Below, piece by piece: positions 16,289-24,774 of a DNA stretch of 34,980 nt. Each line of letters starts with the position of its first letter. Position 1 is the first letter of the stretch. The notes below the pieces were generated by a model. It had not been told where the DNA came from. It searched no databases and saw only the letters and a list, made by a program, of their open reading frames with translations. This stretch comes from Syntrophomonadaceae bacterium. Lineage in GTDB: Bacteria > Bacillota > Ch66 > Ch109. The stretch covers positions 1 to 34,980 of the forward strand of contig JAAYQE010000146.1 of the NCBI GenBank assembly GCA_012519455.1, read 5' to 3'. Position numbers and translations under genes: made by a program.

Positions 16289-17239
16289 TTAAGCCATTAC
16301 CAAAGCCATAATAGCCTTTTGAATATGCATTCGATTTTCCGCTTCCTCAAAAACTACCGAATGGGGACCATCTATGACTTCATCGGTAATTTCTTCACCC
16401 CGGTGCGCAGGAAGGCAATGCATTACAATGGCATCTGGTTTTGCTTTTTGTAACAGAGCTTTATCTATGCAATAACCAGTAAAATCCCGTATCCGTTTTT
16501 CTCGTTCCGCTTCCTGACCCATGCTAGCCCAAACATCAGTATAAAGTACATCCGCTTCCTCAACAGCTTCCCGAGAATCACGTACCAGGGAAAGTCGCGC
16601 CCCGGTTTCGGACGCGTCCTGTTGGGCTAACTGTAAAATATCGGGATTCGGCTCATAGCCCGCTGGGCAAGCGATCGTTACATCCATTCCTACTTTTGCA
16701 CCCCCAATTAATAGAGAATGCGCCACGTTGTTACCGTCCCCGATAAAGGCTAATTTTAGCCCTTTTAGCCGCCCTTTGTTTTCCATCACGGTCATTAAAT
16801 CCCCCATGACCTGACAAGGATGCAATAAATCCGTCAGTCCATTGATCACGGGAATCGTCGCATACTGCGCTAAATCCAAAACATCTTGATGGGCAAAAGT
16901 ACGAATCATAATCCCATCCAAAAAACGCGAAAGCGTCAAAGCCGTGTCTTGAATCGTCTCCCCCCGGCCTAGTTGGATATCGTTGGCACTAAGAAATAAC
17001 CCATATCCACCTAATTGATAAATACCTGTTTCGAAAGAAACCCGGGTACGCGTCGAACTTTTAGTAAAAATCATGCCCAGAGTTTTACCCGCTAATAGAG
17101 GATGGGATTCACGCCGCCGCTGCTTCTCCTTCAGGACGCGAGCCACTTCCAAAATTTGATAGATCTCTTCTTGCGTATAATCGTGCATACAGATAAAATC
17201 TCGTCCCCGAAAATTAGGATAAAGTTTTTCCTCGAACAT
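16289..17239 (-). CDS. argF: Ornithine carbamoyltransferase
   Basis: This enzyme converts ornithine and carbamoyl phosphate to citrulline, the sixth step of arginine synthesis. At 316 residues it has normal length. The carbamoyl-phosphate loop SSTRTR (about residues 61-66), the HPCQ motif (about 140-143), FIGDGNNVAHS in the ornithine domain and the HCLPAHRGEEITDEV segment near the C-terminus with the catalytic Cys are all present. The start is ATG at 17239, preceded by a GGGGAAAGGGG-like purine run. It is the fourth gene of the argCJBF cluster, 76 nt downstream of argB. Biosynthetic (ArgF) rather than catabolic use is inferred from the cluster; no arginine deiminase or carbamate kinase gene is nearby. 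Confidence 0.96.
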   Translation of the reverse strand: MFEEKLYPNFRGRDFICMHDYTQEEIYQILEVARVLKEKQRRRESHPLLAGKTLGMIFTKSSTRTRVSFETGIYQLGGYGLFLSANDIQLGRGETIQDTALTLSRFLDGIMIRTFAHQDVLDLAQYATIPVINGLTDLLHPCQVMGDLMTVMENKGRLKGLKLAFIGDGNNVAHSLLIGGAKVGMDVTIACPAGYEPNPDILQLAQQDASETGARLSLVRDSREAVEEADVLYTDVWASMGQEAEREKRIRDFTGYCIDKALLQKAKPDAIVMHCLPAHRGEEITDEVIDGPHSVVFEEAENRMHIQKAIMALVMA

Positions 17240-17315
17240 AAGAAACCCCTTTCCCCTGTAGATTTGGGTATCAACCTTTTGGCAAAATTAAGTTTTTAAA
17301 CCAGCTCTATCTTGA

Positions 17316-18200
17316 TTAACGTGAAACCATGGTTCCTACGCCTTGATCCGTAAAAATCTCCAGTAAAACGGAATGGGGAATTCGACCGTCAATGATATGG
17401 GCCGAAACCACCCCTCCCTGTAAAGCCTGGGAACAACACTGTACCTTGGGAATCATGCCCCCGGTAATTACTCCCTGATGAATCAAACTGGGTATTTCCT
17501 CTAGCTGAATTGAAGATAGCAGGGTGGTATCATCGCCATACTGACCATAAATTCCCTCGACATCGGTTAAAAGGATCAATTTATCCGCCTTTAAAGCGGC
17601 GGCCATAGCCCCAGCTACATAATCGGCGTTAATATTATAGCTCTCCCCATCTAATCCCACCCCAATCGGGGCTACTACCGGTATATATCCTTTGTCAACT
17701 ACCGTTTGAATGATCTCTGGATTAATGCGGGCTACCTCCCCCACATATCCCAGCTCATAAGTCATCTCCTCTTCTCCATTAAGCGGAACGAGAATTTTCT
17801 TTTGGGCTTCAATTAAATTACCATCCTTACCGCTGAATCCAACGGCCCGGCCTCCATGCCGATTAATCAAGGATACAATTTCCTTATTAACTTTACCGAC
17901 CAGAACCATTTCTACAACTTCCATCGTTTCTCGATCGGTTACCCTAAGGCCCTGAATAAAAGAAGAATTTATCCCTAAACGTTCGAGGAGAAGATTAATT
18001 TCTGGTCCTCCCCCATGCACGAGTACTGGATTTATACCTACGTATTTCATTAATACGATATCGGTCATCATGGCCTGTTTTAATTCCTGGTCCTTCATCG
18101 CGTGCCCACCGTACTTAAGGACAATGGTCTTACCGTAAAACTGCTTAATATAAGGCAAAGCCTCTACCAAGATTCCTGCCTTTTCTAGCGCCTGCATCAT
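17316..18200 (-). CDS. argB: Acetylglutamate kinase
   Basis: ArgB phosphorylates N-acetylglutamate, the second step of the pathway and the usual feedback point in organisms with cyclic acetyl recycling. The protein has about 294 residues. Amino-acid-kinase motifs are clear: [12 protein letters not shown] near the N-terminus, [61 protein letters not shown] and ITGGMIPKV. The start taken is the first of two ATGs (18200), about 10 nt after an AAAGG; a TTG at 18209 overlaps that site. Arginine-inhibited ArgB proteins usually carry an extra N-terminal helix. Here roughly 25 residues precede the first strand ([20 protein letters not shown]), which fits the arginine-sensitive class and the presence of argJ. 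Confidence 0.96.
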   Translation of the reverse strand: MMQALEKAGILVEALPYIKQFYGKTIVLKYGGHAMKDQELKQAMMTDIVLMKYVGINPVLVHGGGPEINLLLERLGINSSFIQGLRVTDRETMEVVEMVLVGKVNKEIVSLINRHGGRAVGFSGKDGNLIEAQKKILVPLNGEEEMTYELGYVGEVARINPEIIQTVVDKGYIPVVAPIGVGLDGESYNINADYVAGAMAAALKADKLILLTDVEGIYGQYGDDTTLLSSIQLEEIPSLIHQGVITGGMIPKVQCCSQALQGGVVSAHIIDGRIPHSVLLEIFTDQGVGTMVSR

Positions 18201-18264
18201 CAAACTCAACCTTTCTTGCCCACCCTTTAACTAGATTCAACCGGCTATATGCGGTAACAACTCG

Positions 18265-19509
18265 TTAGCTACGATAGCTAGCGTTTATTTTTATATAATC
18301 AAAAGTCAGATCACAGCCCCAAGCAGTAGCTTCAGCCGTACCTACGCCCAAATCTACGGTAATTAATACCGTTTCTCGATCTAGCGCCTCCCGAGCTTCA
18401 TCCTCATTAAACGCGGTTTCGACCCCCTCTTGGGCGACTAGTACCTCACCCAACCAGATAGCTATCTGTTCCGGAGCAAATTCAGCCCCAGAATAACCCA
18501 CAGCGGCCAGGATGCGCCCCCAATTCGGATCCCGACCAAAGACGGCGGTTTTGACCAGACTTGAACCGGCCACAGCTCGAGCCGCTTTCTGTGCATCGAG
18601 TAGCGATGGGGCGTTTTTCACCCGTACCTCAATAAGCCGGCTAGCTCCTTCGCCATCCCGAGCAATCTCCCGGGCTAAATACTGGTTAACATAGTCTAAC
18701 GCGGTTTGAAACTCCTTTAATTCCGGACTATCTATGGTAATTAAGGGGTTCCCGGCTAAACCATTAGCCAAAACCACAACCATATCATTCGTACTAGTAT
18801 CGCCATCCACCGTGACCAGGTTAAAAGAACGGTCGGTAGACCGTTGCAAAGCTAAACGCAGTGCTTCCGAAGTAATGGCTGCATCGGTGGTGATAAAACC
18901 TAACATCGTTGCCATACAGGGATGAATCATGCCCGACCCTTTAGCCATACCACCAATCGTAACCGATTTTTCCCCTAATGAAATGCGAACCGCGATTTCT
19001 TTCGGCCGCGTATCCGTCGTTAGGATCGCCTGTGCCGCTTGCGTCCCCCCGTTGCGACTTAGACCATTAGCAGCCGCGATAATCCCCTTCTCGATGCGCT
19101 CTATAGGCAGTAATAAACCAATTACCCCGGTAGACGCTACCGCTACCTCGTCCGGATTAATATCCAGCACCCTTGCGGTGATTCGCGTCATCTCCCGTGC
19201 ATCATCTAAACCCTGCGCGCCGGTCGCGGCGTTGGCAATACCAGCATTCACTACCACCGCCCGCGCCTGTCCGTCCGTCAGGTTGTCTTGAGTTACTTGA
19301 ACCGGAGCAGCCTGTACGCGATTACAAGTATAGACGCCTGCAGCGGTCGCTGCAACTTCAGAATAGATTAAAGCCAGGTCAAGACGATCTGGATAACGGA
19401 TACCTGCAGCCGCAGCTGCAGCTTTGAATCCCAGCGGTGCAGTTACGCCTCCTGAAGTTATTTCTTCCAGTATAGACGGGCTTGGTCCGGCCGTACTTTT
19501 TAAAACCAT
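18265..19509 (-). CDS. argJ: Ornithine acetyltransferase / N-acetylglutamate synthase
   Basis: ArgJ transfers the acetyl group from acetylornithine to glutamate, closing the acetyl cycle; many members also use acetyl-CoA. At 414 residues the length is normal. The precursor cuts itself into alpha and beta chains before a threonine. That site is clear at KGSGMIHPCMATMLGF, with the nucleophile at about Thr201; the residue three places before it is Cys where Asn is usual. Other marks are VASTGVIG (oxyanion region) and ILTTDTRPKEIAV. The start ATG at 19509 follows AGGGGT by about 9 nt. It lies between argC and argB. With no argA or argE in the window, ArgJ probably both starts and recycles the pathway, but a distant argA cannot be excluded. 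Confidence 0.96.
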   Translation of the reverse strand: MVLKSTAGPSPSILEEITSGGVTAPLGFKAAAAAAGIRYPDRLDLALIYSEVAATAAGVYTCNRVQAAPVQVTQDNLTDGQARAVVVNAGIANAATGAQGLDDAREMTRITARVLDINPDEVAVASTGVIGLLLPIERIEKGIIAAANGLSRNGGTQAAQAILTTDTRPKEIAVRISLGEKSVTIGGMAKGSGMIHPCMATMLGFITTDAAITSEALRLALQRSTDRSFNLVTVDGDTSTNDMVVVLANGLAGNPLITIDSPELKEFQTALDYVNQYLAREIARDGEGASRLIEVRVKNAPSLLDAQKAARAVAGSSLVKTAVFGRDPNWGRILAAVGYSGAEFAPEQIAIWLGEVLVAQEGVETAFNEDEAREALDRETVLITVDLGVGTAEATAWGCDLTFDYIKINASYRS

Positions 19510-19545
19510 GTTAATTTTACCCCTAACTCATAAGATGATAAATAG

Positions 19546-20592
19546 CTATGGTAATAAACCCGCAGCTTTTAACCCACAGGTTTCCTTTAGTCCACACATT
19601 AAATTTAAGTTTTGAATTGCCTGGCCTGAGGCCCCTTTTACTAAGTTATCAATCGCAGAAACAACGACCAGCCGGCCATTCCGCGGGTCAATAACCAGCC
19701 CAATATCACAATGATTGGTCGTATAGACGGCCCGGGTCATTGGCAACTGTCCCTCCGGTAGTACCCGTATAAAAAAACAATCCCGATAAAAATCTTCATA
19801 TAATGCCTGTAATTCAGTCTGGGTTACTGGTCGGGTGAGCGAAGCATAAATCGTACTCAAGATCCCCCGGGACATCGGAATCAAATGCGGCGTAAAGGTT
19901 AGCGTTGCCTCTGCCCCGGCTAACCAGGAATAGACCTGCTCGATCTCCGGGCCATGGCGGTGGGTGGCCACGTTATAAGCCTTAACGTTTTCATTTACCT
20001 CACAAAAAAGATTATGCATCCCGGGAGTTCTTCCGGCTCCAGAAACTCCACTTTTAGAGTCAACAATCAAAGTGCGAATATCGACCAGGCCGGCCTTTAA
20101 AACTGGCGCCATTCCTAAAATGGCACTAGTTGGATAACAACCAGGATTAGCTACAATACGGGCCTGGCGCACCTGAGCTCCATATAATTCTGGAATCCCA
20201 TAAACTACTTCTTCTAAAAGTTCTGGCGCTTCGTGTTTTACTCCATACCATTCCTCATAAACTTCCACCTGTTTGAAACGAAAGTCCGCCCCCAGATCAA
20301 TCACTTTCTTATTCTGAGCTACCGCTTCTTTAACCACCGGAACCGCCTGTCCATGCGGTAAAGCCACAAAAATAGCATCACAACGTCCGATAAACGAAGT
20401 CAATTCCATACTTTCACATATGACCTCCGTATACCGTAGTAGATTCGGAAAGACGGCCGCAAAATCCCGACCTATATTAAAAAGAGAAGTAATGGCGATT
20501 ACCTCTGCTTCAGGATGACCAGCCAGCAAACGCACTAATTCTTCCGCGGTATAGCCATCTCCTACAATCCCAACTTTTATTTTCGCTGACAT
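19546..20592 (-). CDS. argC: N-acetyl-gamma-glutamyl-phosphate reductase
   Basis: This NADPH-dependent enzyme carries out the third step of arginine synthesis, reducing acetylglutamyl phosphate to the semialdehyde. At 348 residues the length is normal. The catalytic cysteine lies in NPGCYPTSAILG. The HRHGPEIEQ, FTPHLIPMSRGILSTIY and GASGQAIQNLNLM segments are typical. The N-terminal dinucleotide-binding loop is unusual: it reads GIVGDGYTAEELVRLL, one residue shorter than the common GATGYTGAEL and lacking the third glycine. The start ATG at 20592 follows AAGGAGA by 10 nt. It is the first gene of the argCJBF cluster and has its own promoter candidate. Confidence 0.96.
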   Translation of the reverse strand: MSAKIKVGIVGDGYTAEELVRLLAGHPEAEVIAITSLFNIGRDFAAVFPNLLRYTEVICESMELTSFIGRCDAIFVALPHGQAVPVVKEAVAQNKKVIDLGADFRFKQVEVYEEWYGVKHEAPELLEEVVYGIPELYGAQVRQARIVANPGCYPTSAILGMAPVLKAGLVDIRTLIVDSKSGVSGAGRTPGMHNLFCEVNENVKAYNVATHRHGPEIEQVYSWLAGAEATLTFTPHLIPMSRGILSTIYASLTRPVTQTELQALYEDFYRDCFFIRVLPEGQLPMTRAVYTTNHCDIGLVIDPRNGRLVVVSAIDNLVKGASGQAIQNLNLMCGLKETCGLKAAGLLP

Positions 20593-20664
20593 GCTTAACT
20601 AATCTCCTTTTTCTTTGCAACATAATAGGGTTTAACTAAATTAGTACAATAGGGTCATCTTTTT

Positions 20665-20694
20665 ATTATACAAGTTTTACAAGTAATTGTCTTT
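20665..20694 (-). promoter_or_regulatory. Probable promoter of the arginine cluster with a direct repeat
   Basis: On the minus strand, AAGACA (20694-20689) lies 18 bp before a perfect TATAAT (20670-20665), about 70 nt ahead of the argC start. The spacer holds two copies of ACTTGTA with a 9-bp period (20684-20678 and 20675-20669); the second runs into the -10. This could be an ArgR/AhrC-type or other repressor site, but it does not clearly match the ARG-box palindrome. Confidence 0.55.
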
Positions 20695-20743
20695 ATTTTT
20701 AATCCTTTAATAAAACTTTATCTCGCCCGGATTATTTTCTTAA

Positions 20744-21976
20744 CTACTTCAGGCAGCTTTGAGCGGTCCGACCACGATAAATAAATTTTTCTTCTATATT
20801 TAATTTACGCCGCAACTCCTTCCACGCTTTAGCTACCAAAGCCGGATCAAACAAAAGATCCAAAGCAGTCCAGGCCAAGGCCTTAACTGCCAAAAGAAGT
20901 ACTTTTTCCCCGGCCGTACCCCCAGCCGCTTCGGTAAACTCCCGGCTGTGCGGAACCAGACCGGGGCGCAGCATTAAATAAGGATGTAGACTAGGAACTA
21001 GCTGACTAACGTTACCCATATCTAGAGACCCCTGGGTTCCACGTAGTCCAGTCAGATTCGGTACGCCCAGGGCGATTAAATTATCACGAAATAAGGTAGC
21101 TAAAGTCGGGTTAGGAACCATTTCTTTATAAGAGGCCTCATAATTAAACCATTTTACCGTTGCCCCGGTGAGGGAGGCTACCCCCTGAGCACATGCCTGA
21201 ACTTTAGCAACAATATGTTCTAATTGTACCTGCTGCCGGGCCCGAATATAAAAACGAGCCGCAGCTCGTTCCGGGATAATATTCGGAGTAATGCCCCCAT
21301 CACTGATAATTCCGTGGATGTAAGCTTCCGTCCCCAGCTGCCGGCGGAGAGCGTTGATCCCAACAAAAAACAAAACTAACGCTTCCAGTGCGTTAATCTC
21401 TTTCTGCGGACAGGCGACGGCATGAGCCGCTTGTCCCTGAAAAACAAACTCCAGCGCCTCCATGGCCAGAGAGTTGATTTCTACGGCATTACAATTTCCT
21501 GGATGAAACATCAGCGCAATATCGATATCCTCAAAGACCCCAGCCTCAATCAGAGCGACCTTGGCTCCATTCGTTTCTTCCGCTGGGGTACCAATCACCA
21601 GAATCGAACCCGGTATTTCCTTCAAAAACCGGCTAACCACTAAACCGGCGCCAAAGCTGGCTGCACCAATTAAGTTGTGGCCACAGGCATGCCCTAATTC
21701 AGGTAAAGCATCATACTCCGCTAAAAAAGCGATCCGTGGCCCGCCCGGCTTTCCTGGATATTCGGCTTTGAAGGCCGTAGGCAAACCCGCTAATTCACGG
21801 GTAATATTAAAACCATGTTGTTCTAAGCCGGTAACCAGTAACTGCACCGCCTTAAACTCCTGGTTCCCTAATTCTGGTTGCTGATAAATGCCTCTACTTA
21901 TTTCTTTAATTAAGCCTTCTACCGTAGTCAGTTCTTCAAGAGCACGTTCTTTATAACCTTGCATCCGGCTACCCAC
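20744..21976 (-). CDS. M20 family metallo-amidohydrolase (AbgB/ACY1L2-like)
   Basis: This 410-residue cytoplasmic zinc hydrolase belongs to the M20 peptidase/aminoacylase group, of the kind that cleaves N-acyl or peptide bonds of amino-acid conjugates. Family marks include FLAEYDALPELGHACGHNLIG (metal-binding D and H; in part AEYDALPELGHACGHN), GTPAEETNGAKVALIEAG with the catalytic and metal Glu pair, MFHPGN, the dimerisation-domain SDGGITPNIIPERAAARFYI region and a late VPHSREF histidine. Closest named groups are p-aminobenzoyl-glutamate hydrolase subunit B and the PM20D2 dipeptidases. The start is GTG at 21976 after GGGGAGAAGGG; an in-frame ATG at 21964 is the alternative. It lies between the AmmeMemoRadiSam genes and argC. 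Substrate is unknown; its place beside arg genes does not make it ArgE. Confidence 0.85.
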   Translation of the reverse strand: MGSRMQGYKERALEELTTVEGLIKEISRGIYQQPELGNQEFKAVQLLVTGLEQHGFNITRELAGLPTAFKAEYPGKPGGPRIAFLAEYDALPELGHACGHNLIGAASFGAGLVVSRFLKEIPGSILVIGTPAEETNGAKVALIEAGVFEDIDIALMFHPGNCNAVEINSLAMEALEFVFQGQAAHAVACPQKEINALEALVLFFVGINALRRQLGTEAYIHGIISDGGITPNIIPERAAARFYIRARQQVQLEHIVAKVQACAQGVASLTGATVKWFNYEASYKEMVPNPTLATLFRDNLIALGVPNLTGLRGTQGSLDMGNVSQLVPSLHPYLMLRPGLVPHSREFTEAAGGTAGEKVLLLAVKALAWTALDLLFDPALVAKAWKELRRKLNIEEKFIYRGRTAQSCLK

Positions 21977-22085
21977 CCCTTCTCCCCTTAAAACTGCTTA
22001 AATGAATTTCGCATTCTATGGCTAATATCCTCTTTTTTTCGGGATAAAGCAGAGAGGGAGTTTTAGGAATATATACTGGGCTAAC

Positions 22086-23081
22086 CTAAAGCACAAGATT
22101 AATCTTTTCACCACAATTAATACATTTTTGATCCGCTAGCCCGACGATTTCCACCTGATACCCCTGGCGTTCAATAAGGACCTGAAAACACTCCGGGCAA
22201 AAGGTATTACTTCCGGTATTACCCGGGAGATTTCCTAGATAAACGTAATTAAGTTTTTCACGCGCGATATCGTATGCTTTTTCCATGGTTTCTATTGGTG
22301 TTGCGGGTCGGTCAAACTGATAATTAGGAAAATAGCGAGAAAAGTGCAAAGGAATATCCGGATCTAAGCCGGCTACCCATTCCACCAGGGAACGAATCTC
22401 AGCTTCTGAATCATTTAAATCAGGAATCAGTAAAGTAGTTAGCTCTACGTGGCAGTGCTGTACCGCCTGTTCCACGGTGCGAAGCACCGGAGCTAAATCC
22501 CCCTTACACCAGCGCCGATAAAAATCACTGGAAAAAGCCTTAACGTCGATATTCAGCGCATCAATAAGAGGTAGTAGTTTCTGAAAAGGCTTTTCCTGAA
22601 TAAATCCGTTGGTCACCAATACGTTTTTCCCTCCGGCCTGCTGTACCATTTCTGCCGTTTCCAAAACGTATTCATACCAGACTAAAGGCTCGGAATAAGT
22701 GAAAGCCAGCCCAATACAGTTATGCTCTGCAGCCAACTGCTGGACGATATCTACCGTCTGTTCTGGGGTTAGCTTTATCGTTGTCGGTTCAGCCTGAGCA
22801 ATCCTCCAGTTCTGACAAAATTGGCAAGTAAAATTACAACCTACGGTGCCCAAGGAGAAAATCGTGCGGCCTGGATAAAAATGATATAAAGGTTTCTTTT
22901 CGATAGGATCTAAAGCATAAGCTGAAACCCGACCGAAATTAAGCGTTTGCAGCTTTCCTTGCTGGTTTATCCGCACCCGGCAAGAGCCGGTTTTCCCCGG
23001 CTGCAGCCGACACTGCCGGGGGCACAATAAACACTGTACCTGATTATCACCCTTACTTTCATAAAAGAGAGCCTCGCGCAT
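22086..23081 (-). CDS. amrS: AmmeMemoRadiSam system radical SAM enzyme
   Basis: This 331-residue radical SAM protein, often mislabelled as a pyruvate-formate-lyase activating enzyme, carries the cluster motif GCNFTCQFCQNW (Cys 82, 86, 89). The N-terminal extension has four cysteines (CLLCPRQC and GSCRVR), and the C-terminus has further pairs (FCPECF and CINCGE), which may bind zinc or an extra cluster. Other family marks are FTYSEPLVWYEYVLET and VTNGF. It lies 55 nt downstream of a LigB/AMMECR1 fusion gene, which defines the AmmeMemoRadiSam set (AMMECR1, MEMO-like and radical SAM). To my knowledge the reaction of this set is not settled. The start ATG at 23081 is preceded by GGAG about 10 nt away. 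Confidence 0.9.
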   Translation of the reverse strand: MREALFYESKGDNQVQCLLCPRQCRLQPGKTGSCRVRINQQGKLQTLNFGRVSAYALDPIEKKPLYHFYPGRTIFSLGTVGCNFTCQFCQNWRIAQAEPTTIKLTPEQTVDIVQQLAAEHNCIGLAFTYSEPLVWYEYVLETAEMVQQAGGKNVLVTNGFIQEKPFQKLLPLIDALNIDVKAFSSDFYRRWCKGDLAPVLRTVEQAVQHCHVELTTLLIPDLNDSEAEIRSLVEWVAGLDPDIPLHFSRYFPNYQFDRPATPIETMEKAYDIAREKLNYVYLGNLPGNTGSNTFCPECFQVLIERQGYQVEIVGLADQKCINCGEKINLVL

Positions 23082-23136
23082 AGTAATAGCGCTCCCCTTC
23101 CTAAACGATTCAAGATGACAAAATTAAACGCCACTA

Positions 23137-24618
23137 TTAAGTATAACGATGCACCGTAAAACGCTCCAGTTTAACCGGTTCATCTGGCCCGATACCGGCT
23201 TTCTGCCGGGCAATGGCTACTTGTTCTTCCGGGGTTTCAATTCCTTCTAAATCCGGTAATAATAGACCCCGCCGCGAACCATGGCTTACAATAACGCCAT
23301 AACGCGCTGGATCTAATTCTTCAATACTGGTAATCGTTTCCGGCTCACCCATAACATCTACCGAATAAACCAGGTCCCCCAACTCCGACTCATCGACCGG
23401 GTTAAAACGGGGATCACGACACCCAGCGCTAATTGCGTTTTCAATAATCTCTTGGGCTAGGCGCGGTTGGGTTGGCGTAATCGTACCAATACAACCGCGT
23501 AAACGACCCCTTTTTTTGATCGAAACAAAAGCTCCGGCCGGAAACCGCATTTCTTCCGGCAAGGGTTCTATAACAGCTGGGCGCCGCCCCTCTCGTACGT
23601 ACGTTTCTAAGCTTTCCCGCGCTAAACAAACGAGAGGCGATTCTTTTTCCCGGCACTCCTGCATATACCGTTGACGTCTTTCTTTTAGCTGCGCTAACAA
23701 CTGACGCGCAGGATCCGGTTGTCCAATTCCTAAATTAGCCACCAAATAACCCACCCCAAAAGGACCTTCATAACTGTAAACCTTTGGGTTCACCTGATAT
23801 CCATCTACTGCGCCCCAAGCAATAACTAACGAACGCAGTCCACACTCTCCCGCTTGTTCGGCCAGACCCGGGGGAAGGGTGAAAAGTCCGGGAACATCCG
23901 CTTGAGCGATAATTTCCCTTATCCGCCGGTCAAAAACCGGTCCTTCAACCCGATAACCAGAAGGGGACCCGGGAATCAGGCGGTGGGAAAGATCTCCGCT
24001 CGCGATTAATACCGCCCTACGCCCGGTGCGCTCTACGGCTTTACGAAGTGCAATCCCAAAAGCGTATAAATCCTCAAAAGGTAATAGGCCGTAAGCCATA
24101 ACCACCATTTTTACCGGATTTTCCCCGCTAGTAGCTAGTTGGCCATTGCCTTGCAAAAAATACAATGGTACTTGAACTCCGTGGTCCAACCTCGTAGATA
24201 CCCCGTAATAGTCGGCCTGGAGTTCATCCAAAAGTACGGTTAAAATACCGTCCTTCCGCGCTTCCTCCCCAATTACTTGGGCCAATTCAAGATCATTGGG
24301 ATAGGAGAAAGACACCTGACTAACACCAAACTGACTCAGATCACCCTTTAAAACCGAAGTTCCGTACAAGGCCAGACCATCTTGAAATACCGGCCCGTGC
24401 GGGGTTATAAAAATAAAAGTATCCGGTTGTACCGCTTGAAGATCAGCCCTCAACCGGTACATAGCCTTCTGACTTTGTTCTACCTTTTGGTCCTCGCCCC
24501 GTCCCACTTCCGGTATCATAATTGGCGGGTGGGGGGCAAAGGCTACCATTAATAATTCACCCCTGACCGGGTTTTCCCGCTGCTGCTTAATGGTCTGATT
24601 ATTCGTAGCACGATCCAC
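23137..24618 (-). CDS. amrA: AmmeMemoRadiSam system protein A: LigB-like domain fused to AMMECR1
   Basis: This protein of up to 493 residues has two domains. Residues ~24-295 are a LigB-type (MEMO / class III extradiol dioxygenase) fold with candidate metal histidines in [39 protein letters not shown] and [10 protein letters not shown]. Residues ~315-490 are an AMMECR1 domain with [15 protein letters not shown], the family's hallmark near-invariant segment, and [12 protein letters not shown]. Fusion of the two partners, with the radical SAM gene next door, strongly implies they act together. Two starts are possible: GTG at 24618, 9 nt after GAGGAG, or ATG at 24549, 8 nt after AGGGGTG; the latter would begin exactly at the first LigB strand. 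Dioxygenase activity is not implied, because MEMO proteins have shown varied chemistry. Confidence 0.9.
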   Translation of the reverse strand: MDRATNNQTIKQQRENPVRGELLMVAFAPHPPIMIPEVGRGEDQKVEQSQKAMYRLRADLQAVQPDTFIFITPHGPVFQDGLALYGTSVLKGDLSQFGVSQVSFSYPNDLELAQVIGEEARKDGILTVLLDELQADYYGVSTRLDHGVQVPLYFLQGNGQLATSGENPVKMVVMAYGLLPFEDLYAFGIALRKAVERTGRRAVLIASGDLSHRLIPGSPSGYRVEGPVFDRRIREIIAQADVPGLFTLPPGLAEQAGECGLRSLVIAWGAVDGYQVNPKVYSYEGPFGVGYLVANLGIGQPDPARQLLAQLKERRQRYMQECREKESPLVCLARESLETYVREGRRPAVIEPLPEEMRFPAGAFVSIKKRGRLRGCIGTITPTQPRLAQEIIENAISAGCRDPRFNPVDESELGDLVYSVDVMGEPETITSIEELDPARYGVIVSHGSRRGLLLPDLEGIETPEEQVAIARQKAGIGPDEPVKLERFTVHRYT

Positions 24619-24624
24619 CGAAAC

Positions 24625-24774
24625 TCACTCCTCTGTTAAAACAAAACCAAATTCTTGTTTCGCCAGTACCACTAAAAAGCCAATCAGTCCGGCCAGTAAA
24701 ATAAGCGTAAACCTACCAAAAATGATATTATCTAAATCTGGACGTTGATGGTCCTTAAATAATCCCTCGAGTAG
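24625..24774 (-). other. Open frame for a small membrane peptide without a normal start codon
   Basis: A 49-codon minus-strand frame runs from just after an in-frame TAG (24777-24775) to a TGA (24627-24625). It fills the gap between the CoA-transferase-like gene and the LigB/AMMECR1 gene. It encodes a hydrophilic start (KDHQRPDLDN), a clear transmembrane-like helix (TLILLAGLIGFLVVLA) and a polar tail (KQEFGFVLTEE). Its TGA lies right behind the GAGGAG ribosome binding site of the next gene, as in a translationally coupled gene. No ATG, TTG or GTG precedes the helix; in-frame ATGs exist only upstream of the TAG (24801 and 24792). It may use ATT/ATC, be a decayed gene, or be chance. Confidence 0.4.

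Noticed and set aside
18512-19427. Several plus-strand frames opposite argJ
   Set aside because: They are mirror frames created by the GC-rich, alanine-rich argJ coding sequence, without start sites or family similarity.
20744-21976. The M20 hydrolase as ArgE (acetylornithine deacetylase)
   Set aside because: Motifs and length fit the AbgB/PM20D2 group better, and argJ makes a deacetylase unnecessary in this pathway.
22086-23081. The radical SAM protein as a pyruvate formate-lyase activating enzyme
   Set aside because: No pflB-like gene is nearby, the cysteine-rich N- and C-terminal parts fit AmrS, and the AMMECR1 fusion gene is adjacent.
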